From positions 1-64,000 of the forward strand of contig NZ_MDHN01000015.1 in NCBI RefSeq assembly GCF_001757105.1: 64,000 nucleotides of DNA, in the 5' to 3' direction. The first letter of the stretch is position 1; every line of letters begins with the position of its first letter. The position numbers were made by a program, and so were the translations under genes. Source of the stretch: Alteromonas confluentis (GTDB taxonomy: Bacteria; Pseudomonadota; Gammaproteobacteria; Enterobacterales; Alteromonadaceae). The notes beneath the pieces are model-generated. The model was not told where the DNA came from, searched no databases, and saw only the letters and a list, made by a program, of their open reading frames with translations. Positions 25,972 through 36,027 of the stretch are shown piece by piece.

Positions 25972-27049
25972 GTTCCGACTCCTTTTTGGGAACTGGGAGG
26001 TATAGCGTGAATTCGGTGCGACCAGGATGACTGTCCACTTCGATTTTTCCGCCATGATGGTTAATTAAAGTTTGTGCGATAGACAAGCCAAGGCCACTGC
26101 CGTTCTGTTTACTGCTTACCATGGGATAAAACAGCGTGTCTTTTATGTCTGGGGGAATGCCTGGACCGTTATCGATAATCTGAATTTTCGCAACCAGAGA
26201 ATGGCGTTTTCCTAAGATGGTCATTTGCCGGTCGACCCGGGTGACCAGGCGAATCTGCGGCTGCGGAGTTTTCGCCTCGGTAAGTGCCTGAACGCTGTTG
26301 CGCAAAATATTCAGAACCGACTGCTGCACCATATCCTGGTCGACCATCAGGTCGGGAATGCTTGGGTCGTAATCACGAATAATGGTGATGGGATTATCGG
26401 AATCCATCTTCATCAGACTTCGCACTTTTTCAAGTGCCTGGTGCAAGTTGCTCCATTCCAACCGCGGCAAAGAATTAGGGCCAAGCAAGCGGTCGACCAG
26501 GTTACGTAACCGGTCTGATTGCTCAACAATCATTTGCGTGAATTCGGTGTGATCGGGGTTTGTCAGTTCTTTTTCTAATAGCTGGGCTGCACCACGAATG
26601 CCCCCCAAGGGATTTTTAATTTCATGGGCGAGGCCTCGAATGAGTTCTCGCGCGGCGTCGTGTTGGGCATTTTGCTGATTTTCACGGGAGATACGACGCT
26701 GCTGATCGATCCGGCGCACTTCAAACATCAGCGCCGGACCGTGCTCAGTATTCAAATTAGTAACGGTGAGGTCAGACAGTACATTTCGACCATCTTTAAA
26801 GCACAAGCGAAAATCATTTTCTGTGAAGTCTTCCCCTTTGCGAATGGCTGCACGCAATCGGGCATCATTAATGGCATTGGGTGCGAAGAAATCAGAGAGC
26901 TTGTGACCACACAACTGCTTAAAACCGGTTTCAAATAGGGCTTCACCGGCGTGATTCGTATAAACGATTTGCAGCTTTTCATTCACCATCACCAGCGCAG
27001 TGTTGAGGGTGTTTAATAAATGGCTAGTTTCATATTCGGTGGCTAACAT
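25964..27049 (-). CDS. ntrB: nitrogen sensor kinase NtrB (NR-II)
   Basis: 361 residues: N-terminal PAS domain (about 10-115), HisKA with LAHEIKNPLGG, HATPase_c with NILRNSVQAL and GSGLGLSI. It phosphorylates or dephosphorylates NtrC under control of PII. A perfect NtrC-type palindrome lies about 20 bases upstream of the start, consistent with autoregulation. Confidence 0.95.
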   Translation of the reverse strand: MLATEYETSHLLNTLNTALVMVNEKLQIVYTNHAGEALFETGFKQLCGHKLSDFFAPNAINDARLRAAIRKGEDFTENDFRLCFKDGRNVLSDLTVTNLNTEHGPALMFEVRRIDQQRRISRENQQNAQHDAARELIRGLAHEIKNPLGGIRGAAQLLEKELTNPDHTEFTQMIVEQSDRLRNLVDRLLGPNSLPRLEWSNLHQALEKVRSLMKMDSDNPITIIRDYDPSIPDLMVDQDMVQQSVLNILRNSVQALTEAKTPQPQIRLVTRVDRQMTILGKRHSLVAKIQIIDNGPGIPPDIKDTLFYPMVSSKQNGSGLGLSIAQTLINHHGGKIEVDSHPGRTEFTLYLPVPKKESEHE

Positions 27050-27069
27050 GGCCGACCAATCCTTTCATT

Positions 27070-27086
27070 GCACCTTTGTGGTGCAT
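27070..27086. promoter_or_regulatory. NtrC binding site upstream of ntrBC
   Basis: TGCACCTTTGTGGTGCA is a perfect palindromic NtrC site (TGCACC-N5-GGTGCA). Its closeness to the ntrB start suggests repression or autocontrol rather than distant activation. A half site GGTGCA lies nearby at about 27106. Confidence 0.85.
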
Positions 27087-27177
27087 TATAGTTTATCGTT
27101 ATCAAAAGGTGCAGGCACGGTTAAAAAAATAATTACGTTGAACCCGCATGGTGCGCTGGCTGCGCCAGCATAGAACG

Positions 27178-27684
27178 CTAGTTAGTATTTATCAGCACCG
27201 ATGCCTGGTGTAGATAAAGCGTCTGTTGAGGGGAAGATGCAAGAGTCTTGCCTGTATTATCAATAATATCGATATGATAAGTATGGGCGCCTCGATTGAT
27301 GCCGGTGAGCCTGAATTGGCCACTGCTGTTCATACGCAGCGCCTGGCCGTCGAAGGTCAAACGATAGCGACCTTTAAACGTAGGTGTGGTAGAAGCTGAA
27401 ATGGAAAAGTTGCCTTGATTATCACGAATGGTGGCTTCAGGTTGTGGCGACGTGATGGTGACCTGATAGTTAGGTTTAGGTGCTTCCTTTGGGGGAACTT
27501 GCACATCAGGTACGGGTAAGCTGGTTGCCACATTGTCGGTGTTTCCCGCCAGCTCCAATGCTTCTGCGCCGTCTTGAGGCACATCAGTGTAAAGTACGGT
27601 GCCATCTTTTTTGACTATTTTATAAATGGTCTGCGCGCTGGCAGTCTGCGCCGACAGCAATAACAGCATTACAAAATATTTCAT
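27178..27684 (-). CDS. DUF4124 domain exported protein
   Basis: 168 residues. Signal peptide (cleavage after TASA, residue 17), then a DUF4124 segment (IYKIVKKDGTVLYTDVP) and a C-terminal Ig-like or beta-sandwich region (about 70-160). Periplasmic or envelope protein of unknown role. It lies between glnA and ntrBC on the same strand, a common position in Alteromonas relatives. Confidence 0.8.
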   Translation of the reverse strand: MKYFVMLLLLSAQTASAQTIYKIVKKDGTVLYTDVPQDGAEALELAGNTDNVATSLPVPDVQVPPKEAPKPNYQVTITSPQPEATIRDNQGNFSISASTTPTFKGRYRLTFDGQALRMNSSGQFRLTGINRGAHTYHIDIIDNTGKTLASSPQQTLYLHQASVLINTN

Positions 27685-27734
27685 GGCGAATACGTCCTGG
27701 TAAAGTCTTGGTTCAGTCTAGCCAAAGCTGTGAA

Positions 27735-27760
27735 CAAAAAAAAGCCCGCTGATGCGGGCT
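27735..27760 (-). terminator. terminator after glnA
   Basis: Stem AGCCCGC / GCGGGCT with a 4-base loop (27743-27760), followed on the minus strand by eight or more T. It lies 30 bases after the glnA stop codon and upstream of the DUF4124 gene. Confidence 0.75.
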
Positions 27761-27790
27761 TCTTCTAATTCTGTAACTTCAGGTGTGTAA

Positions 27791-29200
27791 TTACACGCTG
27801 TAGTACATGTCAAACTCAACAGGGTGAGTAGACATGTTCAGGGTAGTTACTTCTTCTGACTTCAGGCCGATGTATGCATCGATCATGTCGTCGGTCATAA
27901 CGCCACCGGCTTTCAGGAATTCACGGTCGTTGTCCAGCGCTTCCAGAGCCATTTCCAGTGAGCTAGCAACAGTTGGGATTTCTGCAGCTTCTTCAGGAGG
28001 CAGATCGTACAGATCTTTATCCATTGAATCGCCAGGGTGGATCTTGTTGATGATACCGTCAAGACCAGCCATCAGCATTGCAGTGAAGCCCAGGTAAGGG
28101 TTACCCGTTGGGTCAGGGAAACGTACTTCGATACGACGCGCTTTATCGCTAGTTACGTAAGGAATACGGATTGAAGCAGAACGGTTACGTGCAGAGTATG
28201 CCAGCATTACCGGTGCTTCGAAGCCTGGTACCAGACGCTTGTAAGAGTTAGTAGAAGCGTTAGTGAAAGCATTGATCGCGCGAGCGTGCTTAATGATACC
28301 GCCGATGTAGTACAGTGCTTCTTCAGACATACCAGCGTACTTGTCACCCGCGAAGATGTTTTTGCCATCTTTAGCGATTGATTGGTGAACGTGCATACCA
28401 GAACCGTTGTCGCCAACCAGAGGCTTAGGCATGAAGGTCGCAGACTGACCGTATGCATTTGCCACGTTGTGAACAACATACTTATAGATTTGAACTTCGT
28501 CAGCTTTTTTAACCAGCGTGTTGAAAGCACAAGCGATTTCGTTCTGACCAGCAGTTGCAACTTCGTGGTGGTGAGCTTCAACTACCAGACCCATTTCTTC
28601 CATTACCAGACACATTGCACCACGGATATCGTGTGCAGAATCTACTGGAGGAACTGGGAAGTAACCGCCTTTCACGCCTGGACGGTGAGCAAGGTTACCA
28701 CCTTCGAAGTCTGCGCCTGAATTCCATTTTGCTTCAGCAGAATCGATCTTGAAGAAAGAACCCGCCATATCAGTGTGGAATTTAACGTCGTCGAACAGGA
28801 AGAATTCTGGCTCAGGACCGAAGAATGCAGTGTCACCGATACCAGTAGACTTCAGAAACTCTTCAGCGCGGCGTGCTACAGAGCGAGGGTCACGGTCGTA
28901 ACCTTCCATAGTCGCTGGCTCTACGATGTCACAACGGATGTTAACTTGCGTTTCTTCAGCAAACGGGTCAACAACAACAGATTCTGCATCTGGCATCAGG
29001 ATCATGTCTGATTCGTTGATGTGTTTCCAACCAGAAATTGAAGAACCATCAAACATTTTACCTTCTTCGAAGAACTCATCGTCGATTAAACCTGCAGGAA
29101 TCGAAACGTGTTGCTCTTTACCTTTAGTGTCGGTAAAGCGTAAATCTACGAATTTTGCTTCGCTTTCTTTGATGAGCTCTAATGCCTTTTCTACTGACAT
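27791..29200 (-). CDS. glnA: glutamine synthetase type I
   Basis: 469 residues, the standard GSI-beta length. Signatures FDGSSISGW, the ATP-binding region [14 protein letters not shown] and the adenylylation loop Tyr in LYDLPPEE. It condenses glutamate and ammonia to glutamine. Adenylylation control is implied by the Tyr. A sigma-54 promoter and NtrC sites lie upstream. Confidence 0.97.
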   Translation of the reverse strand: MSVEKALELIKESEAKFVDLRFTDTKGKEQHVSIPAGLIDDEFFEEGKMFDGSSISGWKHINESDMILMPDAESVVVDPFAEETQVNIRCDIVEPATMEGYDRDPRSVARRAEEFLKSTGIGDTAFFGPEPEFFLFDDVKFHTDMAGSFFKIDSAEAKWNSGADFEGGNLAHRPGVKGGYFPVPPVDSAHDIRGAMCLVMEEMGLVVEAHHHEVATAGQNEIACAFNTLVKKADEVQIYKYVVHNVANAYGQSATFMPKPLVGDNGSGMHVHQSIAKDGKNIFAGDKYAGMSEEALYYIGGIIKHARAINAFTNASTNSYKRLVPGFEAPVMLAYSARNRSASIRIPYVTSDKARRIEVRFPDPTGNPYLGFTAMLMAGLDGIINKIHPGDSMDKDLYDLPPEEAAEIPTVASSLEMALEALDNDREFLKAGGVMTDDMIDAYIGLKSEEVTTLNMSTHPVEFDMYYSV

Positions 29201-29272
29201 CGTGTCCTCCGGATTATTATACTAAAAAGTGGAATGAACAATTTCACTCCAAAATAATTGGGAATTTCTGAA

Positions 29273-29287
29273 GCTATTTTCATGCCA
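29273..29287 (-). promoter_or_regulatory. sigma-54 promoter of glnA
   Basis: On the minus strand TGGCATGAAAATAGC matches the -24/-12 pattern: GG and GC separated by exactly 10 bases. Transcription would begin near 29261, leaving a leader of about 60 bases. Confidence 0.8.
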
Positions 29288-29349
29288 GCTGTAGTTAAGC
29301 ACCAGAATGCGGCTTAGCAGGGCGTAGCAGATAAATTCACAAATGCAAA

Positions 29350-29387
29350 TGCACCGTTATGGTGCGAAATGGTTCTGTTTTGGTGCA
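29350..29387. promoter_or_regulatory. tandem NtrC enhancer sites of glnA
   Basis: TGCACCGTTATGGTGCG (29350-29366) is a near-perfect NtrC site. GGTTCTGTTTTGGTGCA (29371-29387) is a weaker second site two turns away. They lie 90-125 bases upstream of the predicted start point, the classical enhancer arrangement. Confidence 0.85.
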
Positions 29388-29770
29388 ATTGTGGCGCTTC
29401 ATCATTTCAACCTGTTCTGTGACATCACCCCTGTCAAAACTTGTGTTTTACCGACAACCTTCACAACGGGATGTAAATAAATGAAGACGGGAGAACACGT
29501 AAATAAGAACAGTTATTTGATGATGAACAGAACCGCAACTAGACTAGAACAAAGCAATCGCGGATACTAGTACCCGTAACGATAAAACATCGGAATAATT
29601 TAGATCCGAATCGCTTTCGTGAAAATGTCATAAAGAAAACTAAAAAAAACTGCGCAATGCGCAGGGATTTTCTGTACAATCCGCGCACATTTTACTATTC
29701 CGTTTTAGCAATCAAATCTGCCTGATGTTTTCCAACCATCTGCAACGCTGATTTCCAAGGCTTTGACCCA

Positions 29771-31594
29771 ATGACCACTGATATTAATAAATTACGCAAT
29801 ATCGCGATTATCGCGCACGTTGACCATGGTAAAACGACTCTGGTTGACAAACTATTACAGCAATCCGGTACGCTGGAAAGCCGTGGCGAAGCCCAGGAAC
29901 GGGTAATGGACTCTAACGACATCGAGAAAGAGCGTGGTATTACCATCCTGGCGAAAAACACCGCCATTAATTGGAATGATTACCGCATCAACATCGTTGA
30001 CACTCCTGGACACGCCGACTTCGGTGGTGAGGTAGAGCGTGTAATGTCGATGGCTGACTCTGTACTGCTGCTGGTTGATGCGCAGGAAGGTCCTATGCCT
30101 CAAACTCGCTTCGTAACCCAGAAAGCGTTTGCTCAGGGCCTGAAGCCAATCGTTGTTATCAACAAAATCGATAAGCCTGGTGCTCGCCCTGATTGGGTAA
30201 TGGATCAGGTATTCGACCTGTTCGATAACTTAGGTGCGACTGACGAACAGTTAGACTTCCAGGTTATTTATGCATCAGCTCTAAACGGTTGGGCATCAAT
30301 GGATGCAGACACCAAAGGCGAAGACATGACGCCACTGTTCCAGTTAATCGTGGATCAGGTTGAAGCGCCAAATGCAGACCCTGCCGGTGCATTCCAGATG
30401 CAGATTTCTCAGCTGGACTATAACTCTTATGTAGGTGTTATCGGTGTTGGCCGTGTTAAGCGCGGTAGCGTGAAGATGAACCAACAGGTGACTGTTGTTG
30501 GTGCCGACGGTAAGAAGCGTAACGGTAAAGTCGGTCAGGTGCTGGGTTATTTAGGCCTTGAGCGTCACGAAGTTGAATCTGCAAGTGCGGGCGACATCAT
30601 CGCAATCACCGGTCTGGGCGAACTGAAAATCTCTGACACCGTGTGTGATGTAAACACGGTTGAAGCGTTACCGCCGCTGACTGTTGATGAACCAACAGTA
30701 ACCATGACCTTCCAGGTAAACACGTCTCCGTTTGCTGGTAAAGAAGGTAAGTACGTGACGTCACGTAACATCCTTGAGCGTCTGCAAGACGAGCTGGTAC
30801 ACAACGTAGCACTGCGTGTTGAAGAAACGGCTGACCCGGATAAATTCCGCGTATCAGGCCGTGGTGAACTGCACTTAGGTATCCTGATTGAAAATATGCG
30901 TCGTGAAGGTTACGAGCTGGCAGTATCACGTCCGGAAGTAATCCTGAAAGAAGTAGACGGCGAGCTGCAGGAACCGTTTGAAACGCTGACTATCGACTGT
31001 GAAGACGAGCACCAGGGTTCAATCATGGAACAGCTTGGTCTGCGTAAAGCAGAAATGCGTGACATGAACCCGGATGGTAAAGGCCGTATCCGTATGGACT
31101 TCGTTATTCCAAGCCGTGGTCTGATTGGTTTCCAGACTGAGTTTATGACTATGACTTCAGGCTCTGGTCTGTTGTACCACACGTTCGACCATTACGGTCC
31201 GCACAAAGGCGGTACTATCGGTAAGCGTAAGAACGGTGTACTGATTGCAAACGCAATGGGTAAAGCACTGACTAACGCCCTGTTTAACCTGCAGGAACGC
31301 GGTCGTCTGTTCATCGGTCACGGTGTTGAAGTTTATGAAGGTATGATCATCGGTATTCACAGCCGTGACAACGACCTGACAGTAAACGCCCTGAAAGGTA
31401 AGCAGCTGACAAACGTTCGTGCATCAGGTACTGATGAAGCGCAAACACTGGTTCCACCTGTGAAGATGTCTCTTGAGCAGGCGCTGGAATTTATCGATGA
31501 CGATGAACTGGTAGAAGTTACACCGGTAAGCATCCGTATTCGTAAGAAACTGCTGACTGAGAACGACCGTAAACGTGCAGGTCGTGCAAAGTAA
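29771..31594 (+). CDS. typA: ribosome-associated GTPase TypA/BipA
   Basis: 607 residues. GTPase domain with G1 [10 protein letters not shown]3 [10 protein letters not shown] and G4 NKID, then elongation-factor-like domains and the BipA-specific C-terminal domain. It assists 50S ribosome assembly at low temperature and under stress. Divergent from glnA, as in E. coli and many relatives. Confidence 0.96.
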   Translation: MTTDINKLRNIAIIAHVDHGKTTLVDKLLQQSGTLESRGEAQERVMDSNDIEKERGITILAKNTAINWNDYRINIVDTPGHADFGGEVERVMSMADSVLLLVDAQEGPMPQTRFVTQKAFAQGLKPIVVINKIDKPGARPDWVMDQVFDLFDNLGATDEQLDFQVIYASALNGWASMDADTKGEDMTPLFQLIVDQVEAPNADPAGAFQMQISQLDYNSYVGVIGVGRVKRGSVKMNQQVTVVGADGKKRNGKVGQVLGYLGLERHEVESASAGDIIAITGLGELKISDTVCDVNTVEALPPLTVDEPTVTMTFQVNTSPFAGKEGKYVTSRNILERLQDELVHNVALRVEETADPDKFRVSGRGELHLGILIENMRREGYELAVSRPEVILKEVDGELQEPFETLTIDCEDEHQGSIMEQLGLRKAEMRDMNPDGKGRIRMDFVIPSRGLIGFQTEFMTMTSGSGLLYHTFDHYGPHKGGTIGKRKNGVLIANAMGKALTNALFNLQERGRLFIGHGVEVYEGMIIGIHSRDNDLTVNALKGKQLTNVRASGTDEAQTLVPPVKMSLEQALEFIDDDELVEVTPVSIRIRKKLLTENDRKRAGRAK

Positions 31595-31607
31595 GTGTAA
31601 GTTGATG

Positions 31608-31642
31608 TATTATAAAAAAGCGCCTTTATGGCGCTTTTTTTT
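31608..31642 (+). terminator. terminator after typA
   Basis: Stem AAGCGCC / GGCGCTT (31618-31624, 31630-31636) with A run before and eight T after. Confidence 0.9.
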
Positions 31643-31710
31643 CGTCCAAAGCACAGTTTTCTTCCGCTACAGAAAGAATTATCCTCAACAAAAAACAAAC
31701 GGAGTTTAGT

Positions 31711-32085
31711 TTGGCGAAGTACACCATTGTGGTAGTCGATGACGACACTATTACACTCGACATCATTACCTTTGCCCTGGAAGACGGGCTTCAAGCCAAC
31801 GTGATAGCGTTTAGCCGTAGTGAAATGGCTTACGATTTTCTGATTAACCAATCACCGGATAATCTATCGCTTATCATTAGTGACCAAAATATGCCGCAGT
31901 ATAATGGCCTGGAACTGTTAAAAGCCTGTCGCGAAAAGGGGCTGCAAACCCCGTTTGTGCTGTTAACGGGAGAAGCGACCCGCGATACAGTCATGGCCGC
32001 GAAAAAGGGCGGCGCAACCACCTTTTTAGCCAAACCTTTCGAAACAGAACATCTTATTCAGAAAGTGAAGCAACTGGTGGATTGA
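31711..32085 (+). CDS. single-domain response regulator
   Basis: 124 residues, a receiver domain only: acidic pocket VVDDD, phospho-acceptor Asp in IISDQNMPQYNG, Thr in LLTGEA and Lys in LAKPF. No output domain, so it is CheY-like. No kinase is adjacent. The start is TTG at 31711 with CGGAG upstream. Confidence 0.88.
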   Translation: MAKYTIVVVDDDTITLDIITFALEDGLQANVIAFSRSEMAYDFLINQSPDNLSLIISDQNMPQYNGLELLKACREKGLQTPFVLLTGEATRDTVMAAKKGGATTFLAKPFETEHLIQKVKQLVD

Positions 32086-32175
32086 AGACCAGTCCTAATC
32101 GTTGTAGTGTTACCTTACTTCAGGGGTTACGCGCATTAGCGCGCTATCTTTAATCTGCTTTACAGGAATTTTCAC

Positions 32176-33330
32176 GTGCCTTTCAATTTTGACGATACGC
32201 CTTCCCGTCAGGAAACCTATTCATACAAGTGGCAAAAATATAAAGGGCGGGACATCATTCCTGCCTGGATTGCAGATACCGAATTTCGATGTGCGCCGGC
32301 TATTCTAGATGCACTGGCCGCCAAGGTTGAACACGGCATTATGGGCTATGAATTACCTGCTGGATATACAACTGCTATTGAAGCCGTGGTGCGTTGGCTG
32401 AAAGACAAGCATGACTGGGAAATCGATGCCGACTGGCTGGTGTGGACACCAGGTGTTGTGCCTGCTTTTAACATTGCGATTAAGGCCAATTGTAAGCCGG
32501 GTGACAAGGTGATGGTACAGACACCTAATTATCCTCCGCTGTTAGCAGCCCCCAAGATCAACGGTATGGAGCGAGTCGATATTGGCACGGTGGTAGTTGA
32601 TGGTAGACCGACCATCGATTTTGCTGAACTGGAAACCCAGGCCGCCGATCCGAAATGTAAGCTGCTTATTCTATGTAATCCGATGAATCCGGTGGGCAGT
32701 GTGCTCAGTCAGGCCGAGATTGATAAGGTTGCTGAAATCTGTCTGCAAAACGATGTGAAACTGTGCAGTGATGAAATTCACTGCGATCTCATTCTGGACG
32801 AGTCCGTTAAGCACATTCCAGCAGGCCGTGAAGAGGCCTTAAAAGATATCAGTATTACATTGATGGCGGCCAGTAAAACCTTCAATGTGGCTGGTTTAGG
32901 AACGTCCTTTGCGATTATTCCTGACCGAAAACTTCGTCAGCAGTTTGTTCAATCTGCAGCCGGTCATATGCCATGGGTCACTCTGATGGGGCTGGCGGCT
33001 ACAGAGGCGGCCTTTACCCAGTGTGATGACTGGCATGCAGAATTATTGGAATATCTGCGCGGCAACCAGGCTTTGCTGGTGGAAAAGATCAATGCTATCC
33101 CTGGCCTGAAAGTACATAAGTCACAAGCCACATTTCTTGCATGGATTGATGCCAGTGGCCTGAATGTGCCAAACGTACAGCAATGGGCTGAAAGCCGGGG
33201 CGTTGGTCCGTCGCCTGGTGCTGATTTCCACGCTGCCGATCACTTCCGCATTAACTTTGCTTGTAGCCGCAGTATGCTGGAAGATATTCTTGCACGATTG
33301 GCTGGCGATTCAGTTCCTGCGGAAGAATAG
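32176..33330 (+). CDS. MalY/PatB family PLP-dependent lyase/aminotransferase
   Basis: 384 residues of the class I/II aminotransferase fold. The opening FDDTPSRQETYSYKWQKY and the PLP-lysine motif AASKTFNVAGLG fit the MalY/PatB subgroup, which cleaves cystathionine or cysteine (C-S beta-lyase). NPMNPVG and SDEIHCDL are the other cofactor-pocket motifs. Start GTG. It stands alone, so the pathway (methionine or sulfur metabolism) is inferred. Confidence 0.88.
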   Translation: MPFNFDDTPSRQETYSYKWQKYKGRDIIPAWIADTEFRCAPAILDALAAKVEHGIMGYELPAGYTTAIEAVVRWLKDKHDWEIDADWLVWTPGVVPAFNIAIKANCKPGDKVMVQTPNYPPLLAAPKINGMERVDIGTVVVDGRPTIDFAELETQAADPKCKLLILCNPMNPVGSVLSQAEIDKVAEICLQNDVKLCSDEIHCDLILDESVKHIPAGREEALKDISITLMAASKTFNVAGLGTSFAIIPDRKLRQQFVQSAAGHMPWVTLMGLAATEAAFTQCDDWHAELLEYLRGNQALLVEKINAIPGLKVHKSQATFLAWIDASGLNVPNVQQWAESRGVGPSPGADFHAADHFRINFACSRSMLEDILARLAGDSVPAEE

Positions 33331-33366
33331 CCAGCTCCGCACTTACCAGCTTTACTACAAGCCTGT

Positions 33367-34563
33367 CTAAACAAAAAGTTTTGCTAGTTTGTAGAGGCCA
33401 AGGCAAACAACAAACAGTACGATTGCAGCACCGATAAGGTTGCTCATCGTGCTGTTTCTGTATGCGGCGGGCAGCGCACCTTTATTCATAACGACCAGCA
33501 GGAATACGGCAATGATGGGCAGCAGGAGCCCGTTTGTGGCCTGGGCAAACAGAATGGCCAACAGCGGTTTTACACCGATACTGGCGATTACCACACCGCA
33601 GATAATCACTGTTAGCCAGACTAAACGGAATAATCCGCCTTTCATGTCGGTATTTTTACCTAATGCACCACAAACCGCATAAGCGGCCGCTAGCGGAGCG
33701 GTAATCGCACTGGTGAGTCCGGCTGCAAATAACCCGGCTGCAAAGAACCATTGCGCATACTCGCCAAGTACCGGCGCTAGCTGCGTTCCCATGTTGCCCG
33801 CATCCAGTGCTTCAGGCTTGCCATAAAACGCGGTCATGGCGGTGGCAACTATCACCAGCGTAATCAGACCGCCCGCACCAATGGCTGTAACGGATTGCCT
33901 GCGACAGGCCTGCAAGATATCGCTGTCTTCGGTTGCTTTGTGCTGGTTAGCTACCAGGCTGGCATGCAGAAACAGATTGTAGGGAACAATCGTGGTGCCA
34001 ATGAGCGCGAGCACCATGGTAATGGTATCGCTATCAAGGCGTGGCGACACAAGTTGTTTACCCATCGCCGACCAGTCTGGTGAAGCAAAAATCAGGGTAA
34101 CAATGAACACCAGCGCCATTAGCGCGACAAGGCCAACCAATACCGATTCAATCAACTTATATTTACCGGTAACAAGCAACAGTGCGGCGAGTACACCCAG
34201 CGTAATAGCCCAGGAGGGTGTGCCTATGTCCACAATCGCATTTAATCCAATGGCGGCACCGGTAAGATTCCCAGATTCGTATGCGGCGTTGCCAATACCA
34301 ATGGCAGAAATGATCAGTGCCGCAGCGATAAAGCGTAGTGGTCTGCTTTGGGTGAGAGTGAGTAAGGCATCAGAAAGTCCACGGCCGGTACCCAGCCCGA
34401 GCCGTGCTGCCATATCTTGTAGCACCATGGTGGCGACGACAGAAAAAAGTAGTGCCCAAACCAAGTGAAAGCCAAAGTCTGCCCCCGCTATACTGGCAGT
34501 GGTCACCGTTCCAGGTCCGATAAAAGCCGCGGCGACAATATATCCTGATTTATCTGCAGCCAT
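33367..34563 (-). CDS. Nramp-family transporter with atypical metal site
   Basis: 398 residues, about eleven membrane helices. Overall sequence fits the Nramp/MntH family, but the canonical helix-1 DPGN motif reads GPGT (FIGPGTVTT) and the helix-6 MPH motif reads VPY (IVPYNLFLHA). These residues bind the transition metal in true Nramps, so its substrate may differ, for example Mg2+ as in the Nramp-related NRMT branch, or it may not be a Mn/Fe importer. Single gene, convergent with the MalY-like gene. Confidence 0.82.
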   Translation of the reverse strand: MAADKSGYIVAAAFIGPGTVTTASIAGADFGFHLVWALLFSVVATMVLQDMAARLGLGTGRGLSDALLTLTQSRPLRFIAAALIISAIGIGNAAYESGNLTGAAIGLNAIVDIGTPSWAITLGVLAALLLVTGKYKLIESVLVGLVALMALVFIVTLIFASPDWSAMGKQLVSPRLDSDTITMVLALIGTTIVPYNLFLHASLVANQHKATEDSDILQACRRQSVTAIGAGGLITLVIVATAMTAFYGKPEALDAGNMGTQLAPVLGEYAQWFFAAGLFAAGLTSAITAPLAAAYAVCGALGKNTDMKGGLFRLVWLTVIICGVVIASIGVKPLLAILFAQATNGLLLPIIAVFLLVVMNKGALPAAYRNSTMSNLIGAAIVLFVVCLGLYKLAKLFV

Positions 34564-34649
34564 ACTGCATCCCCTGTTTACATGTTATTGTTATAGTATT
34601 GATAGTCAGCATAACCATTCTTGCTTCCCAATCATAGGTTTGCCATCTA

Positions 34650-35333
34650 ATGCCAACGCGCTCCACAAGCTTTCAGCAATTATTTATCCAGCCTGAATTC
34701 AGTTGTTTGTTACCCAGCCAGATGTATTGTCGCGGATTTATTTTTGCTGTAGCAGCTTGCCCGGAAATTCCTATGCCGGAAAGCTGGATGCCCTGGTTAA
34801 TAAGGCAGGATAGTCGGCCAGCAGACAATACGCCGTTTGATCAACTTGCCGAAGGGCTAATGGATGGATTACGGCAGGAACTGCAGGTTATGCGGGAAGG
34901 TGGAAAGTTAGTGCCGGATGAATGTGTATGGAACGCAGAAGTTGCAGAGCGACTTGCCCTGTCTGAATGGCTTACTGGATTACTCAGTGCGCACAGCCAG
35001 ATGGAGCCAGTTTGGCAAGATGCCTGGTTGTTGGCTCAGCAGCATCCCGAGCAGGACAAAGGTGTTCAGAAAAGTGAAGATCCAGCCCGGCGTTTAACCC
35101 GGTGCCTCAAGCTCTTTTCAACATTGGCGAATGTAGAGTTGGCATTGCAGAAACGGTCTGAGGACCAACGGGAACAGCTAACAGAAAATTTGCCAAAACT
35201 CGCTGATCAACTGCCGTCTTTGGCGAAAGAATATGTGACTATTGCTGGAGAGCTCTCGGCAGTGCTGCCGAATCAGTTTGAATCATTTACGCAACCTGTT
35301 GGTGCTGCTAATGATCCGGCTGAAGGGAAGTAA
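34650..35333 (+). CDS. YecA/YgfB-like (UPF0149) protein
   Basis: 227 residues, predicted all-alpha. The stretch CRGFIFAVAACPEIPMPESW resembles the GFL-A-A-A-PE-I-PSEWLP opening of UPF0149 proteins. A SEC-C zinc tail is not present. Function unknown. ATG start; it converges on a small gene 3 bases away. Confidence 0.6.
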   Translation: MPTRSTSFQQLFIQPEFSCLLPSQMYCRGFIFAVAACPEIPMPESWMPWLIRQDSRPADNTPFDQLAEGLMDGLRQELQVMREGGKLVPDECVWNAEVAERLALSEWLTGLLSAHSQMEPVWQDAWLLAQQHPEQDKGVQKSEDPARRLTRCLKLFSTLANVELALQKRSEDQREQLTENLPKLADQLPSLAKEYVTIAGELSAVLPNQFESFTQPVGAANDPAEGK

Positions 35334-35335
35334 TG

Positions 35336-35512
35336 TTAGCGCTGCCGCTGAGACATATTATGTCGAACAGAGCTGACATAATTATTCAGTTCGCCGCGCG
35401 CTAATTCATAGGCATCACTGAGTTCATCAGAATCAGGTTCTTTTAGCAGGGCTTGAAAGGCCTGATCCGTTCTCTCTATTAACAGTTTCAGGTGTTCGTT
35501 ACTCACATCCAT
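35336..35512 (-). CDS. small acidic protein, 58 residues
   Basis: A complete reading frame of 58 residues, starting MDVSNEHLKLL and ending NMSQRQR. A good ribosome binding site (GGGGA) lies about 6 bases upstream of the ATG. Composition is that of a soluble helical protein. It lies in the 250-base space between the UPF0149-like gene and hemJ, in the same direction as hemJ. I do not recognise a family. Confidence 0.6.
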   Translation of the reverse strand: MDVSNEHLKLLIERTDQAFQALLKEPDSDELSDAYELARGELNNYVSSVRHNMSQRQR

Positions 35513-35587
35513 GTCATTTCCCCGTGGACAAAATTATTTACGTCAGCTCACTACTTCCTTTAATCAGCTGGCCGCGCTGTCTGAAGC

Positions 35588-36013
35588 TTAAAACGGCTTT
35601 ACCACCGCAAGGATCACAATACTTAATAAAACGAGTACGGGGGCTTCGTTCAAAAAACGGTAAAACTTCGATGAACGGGTGTTTTCATCCCGTGCGAATT
35701 GCTTTACCAGTTTATATAGATAGAAGTGATATCCGTAAATGGCAAGTACCAAGAGTAGTTTTAGGTGCAGCCATCCAGAAGCTTTAAACCAGGCCATACC
35801 GTAAACGTGGATGAGTGCGAGACCAAATACCAGCGTGAGTACTGCAAAAGGTGTGACAAAGAACCAGAGTCTTCGTTCCATAATTTTAAACTGATCACGA
35901 ACATTTTGTTCCGTCGCCTCTGCGTGATACACGAATAGGCGAGGCAGATAGAATATACCGGCGAACCAGGCCACCATAAAAAAGATGTGAAGGGCTTTTA
36001 ACCACAAAATCAT
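35588..36013 (-). CDS. hemJ: protoporphyrinogen IX oxidase HemJ
   Basis: 141 residues with four membrane helices. The start WLKALHIFFMVAWFAGIFYL carries the conserved heme-ligand His of HemJ (UPF0093), and RLFVYH follows. It oxidises protoporphyrinogen IX in heme synthesis. It follows clcA by 14 bases. Confidence 0.9.
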   Translation of the reverse strand: MILWLKALHIFFMVAWFAGIFYLPRLFVYHAEATEQNVRDQFKIMERRLWFFVTPFAVLTLVFGLALIHVYGMAWFKASGWLHLKLLLVLAIYGYHFYLYKLVKQFARDENTRSSKFYRFLNEAPVLVLLSIVILAVVKPF

Positions 36014-36027
36014 TTTGGTCTCTGTGT

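Larger units (their letters stand above)
29201..29770. promoter_or_regulatory. glnA/typA divergent control region
   Basis: 570 bases without a gene. The left part holds the glnA sigma-54 promoter and NtrC sites, listed separately. The right part leads to typA; TACAAT at 29675-29680 may be its -10 box, with a weak -35. A hairpin CTGCGCAATGCGCAG (29650-29664) lies just before it. Between about 29390 and 29640 I see nothing I can name. Confidence 0.6.
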
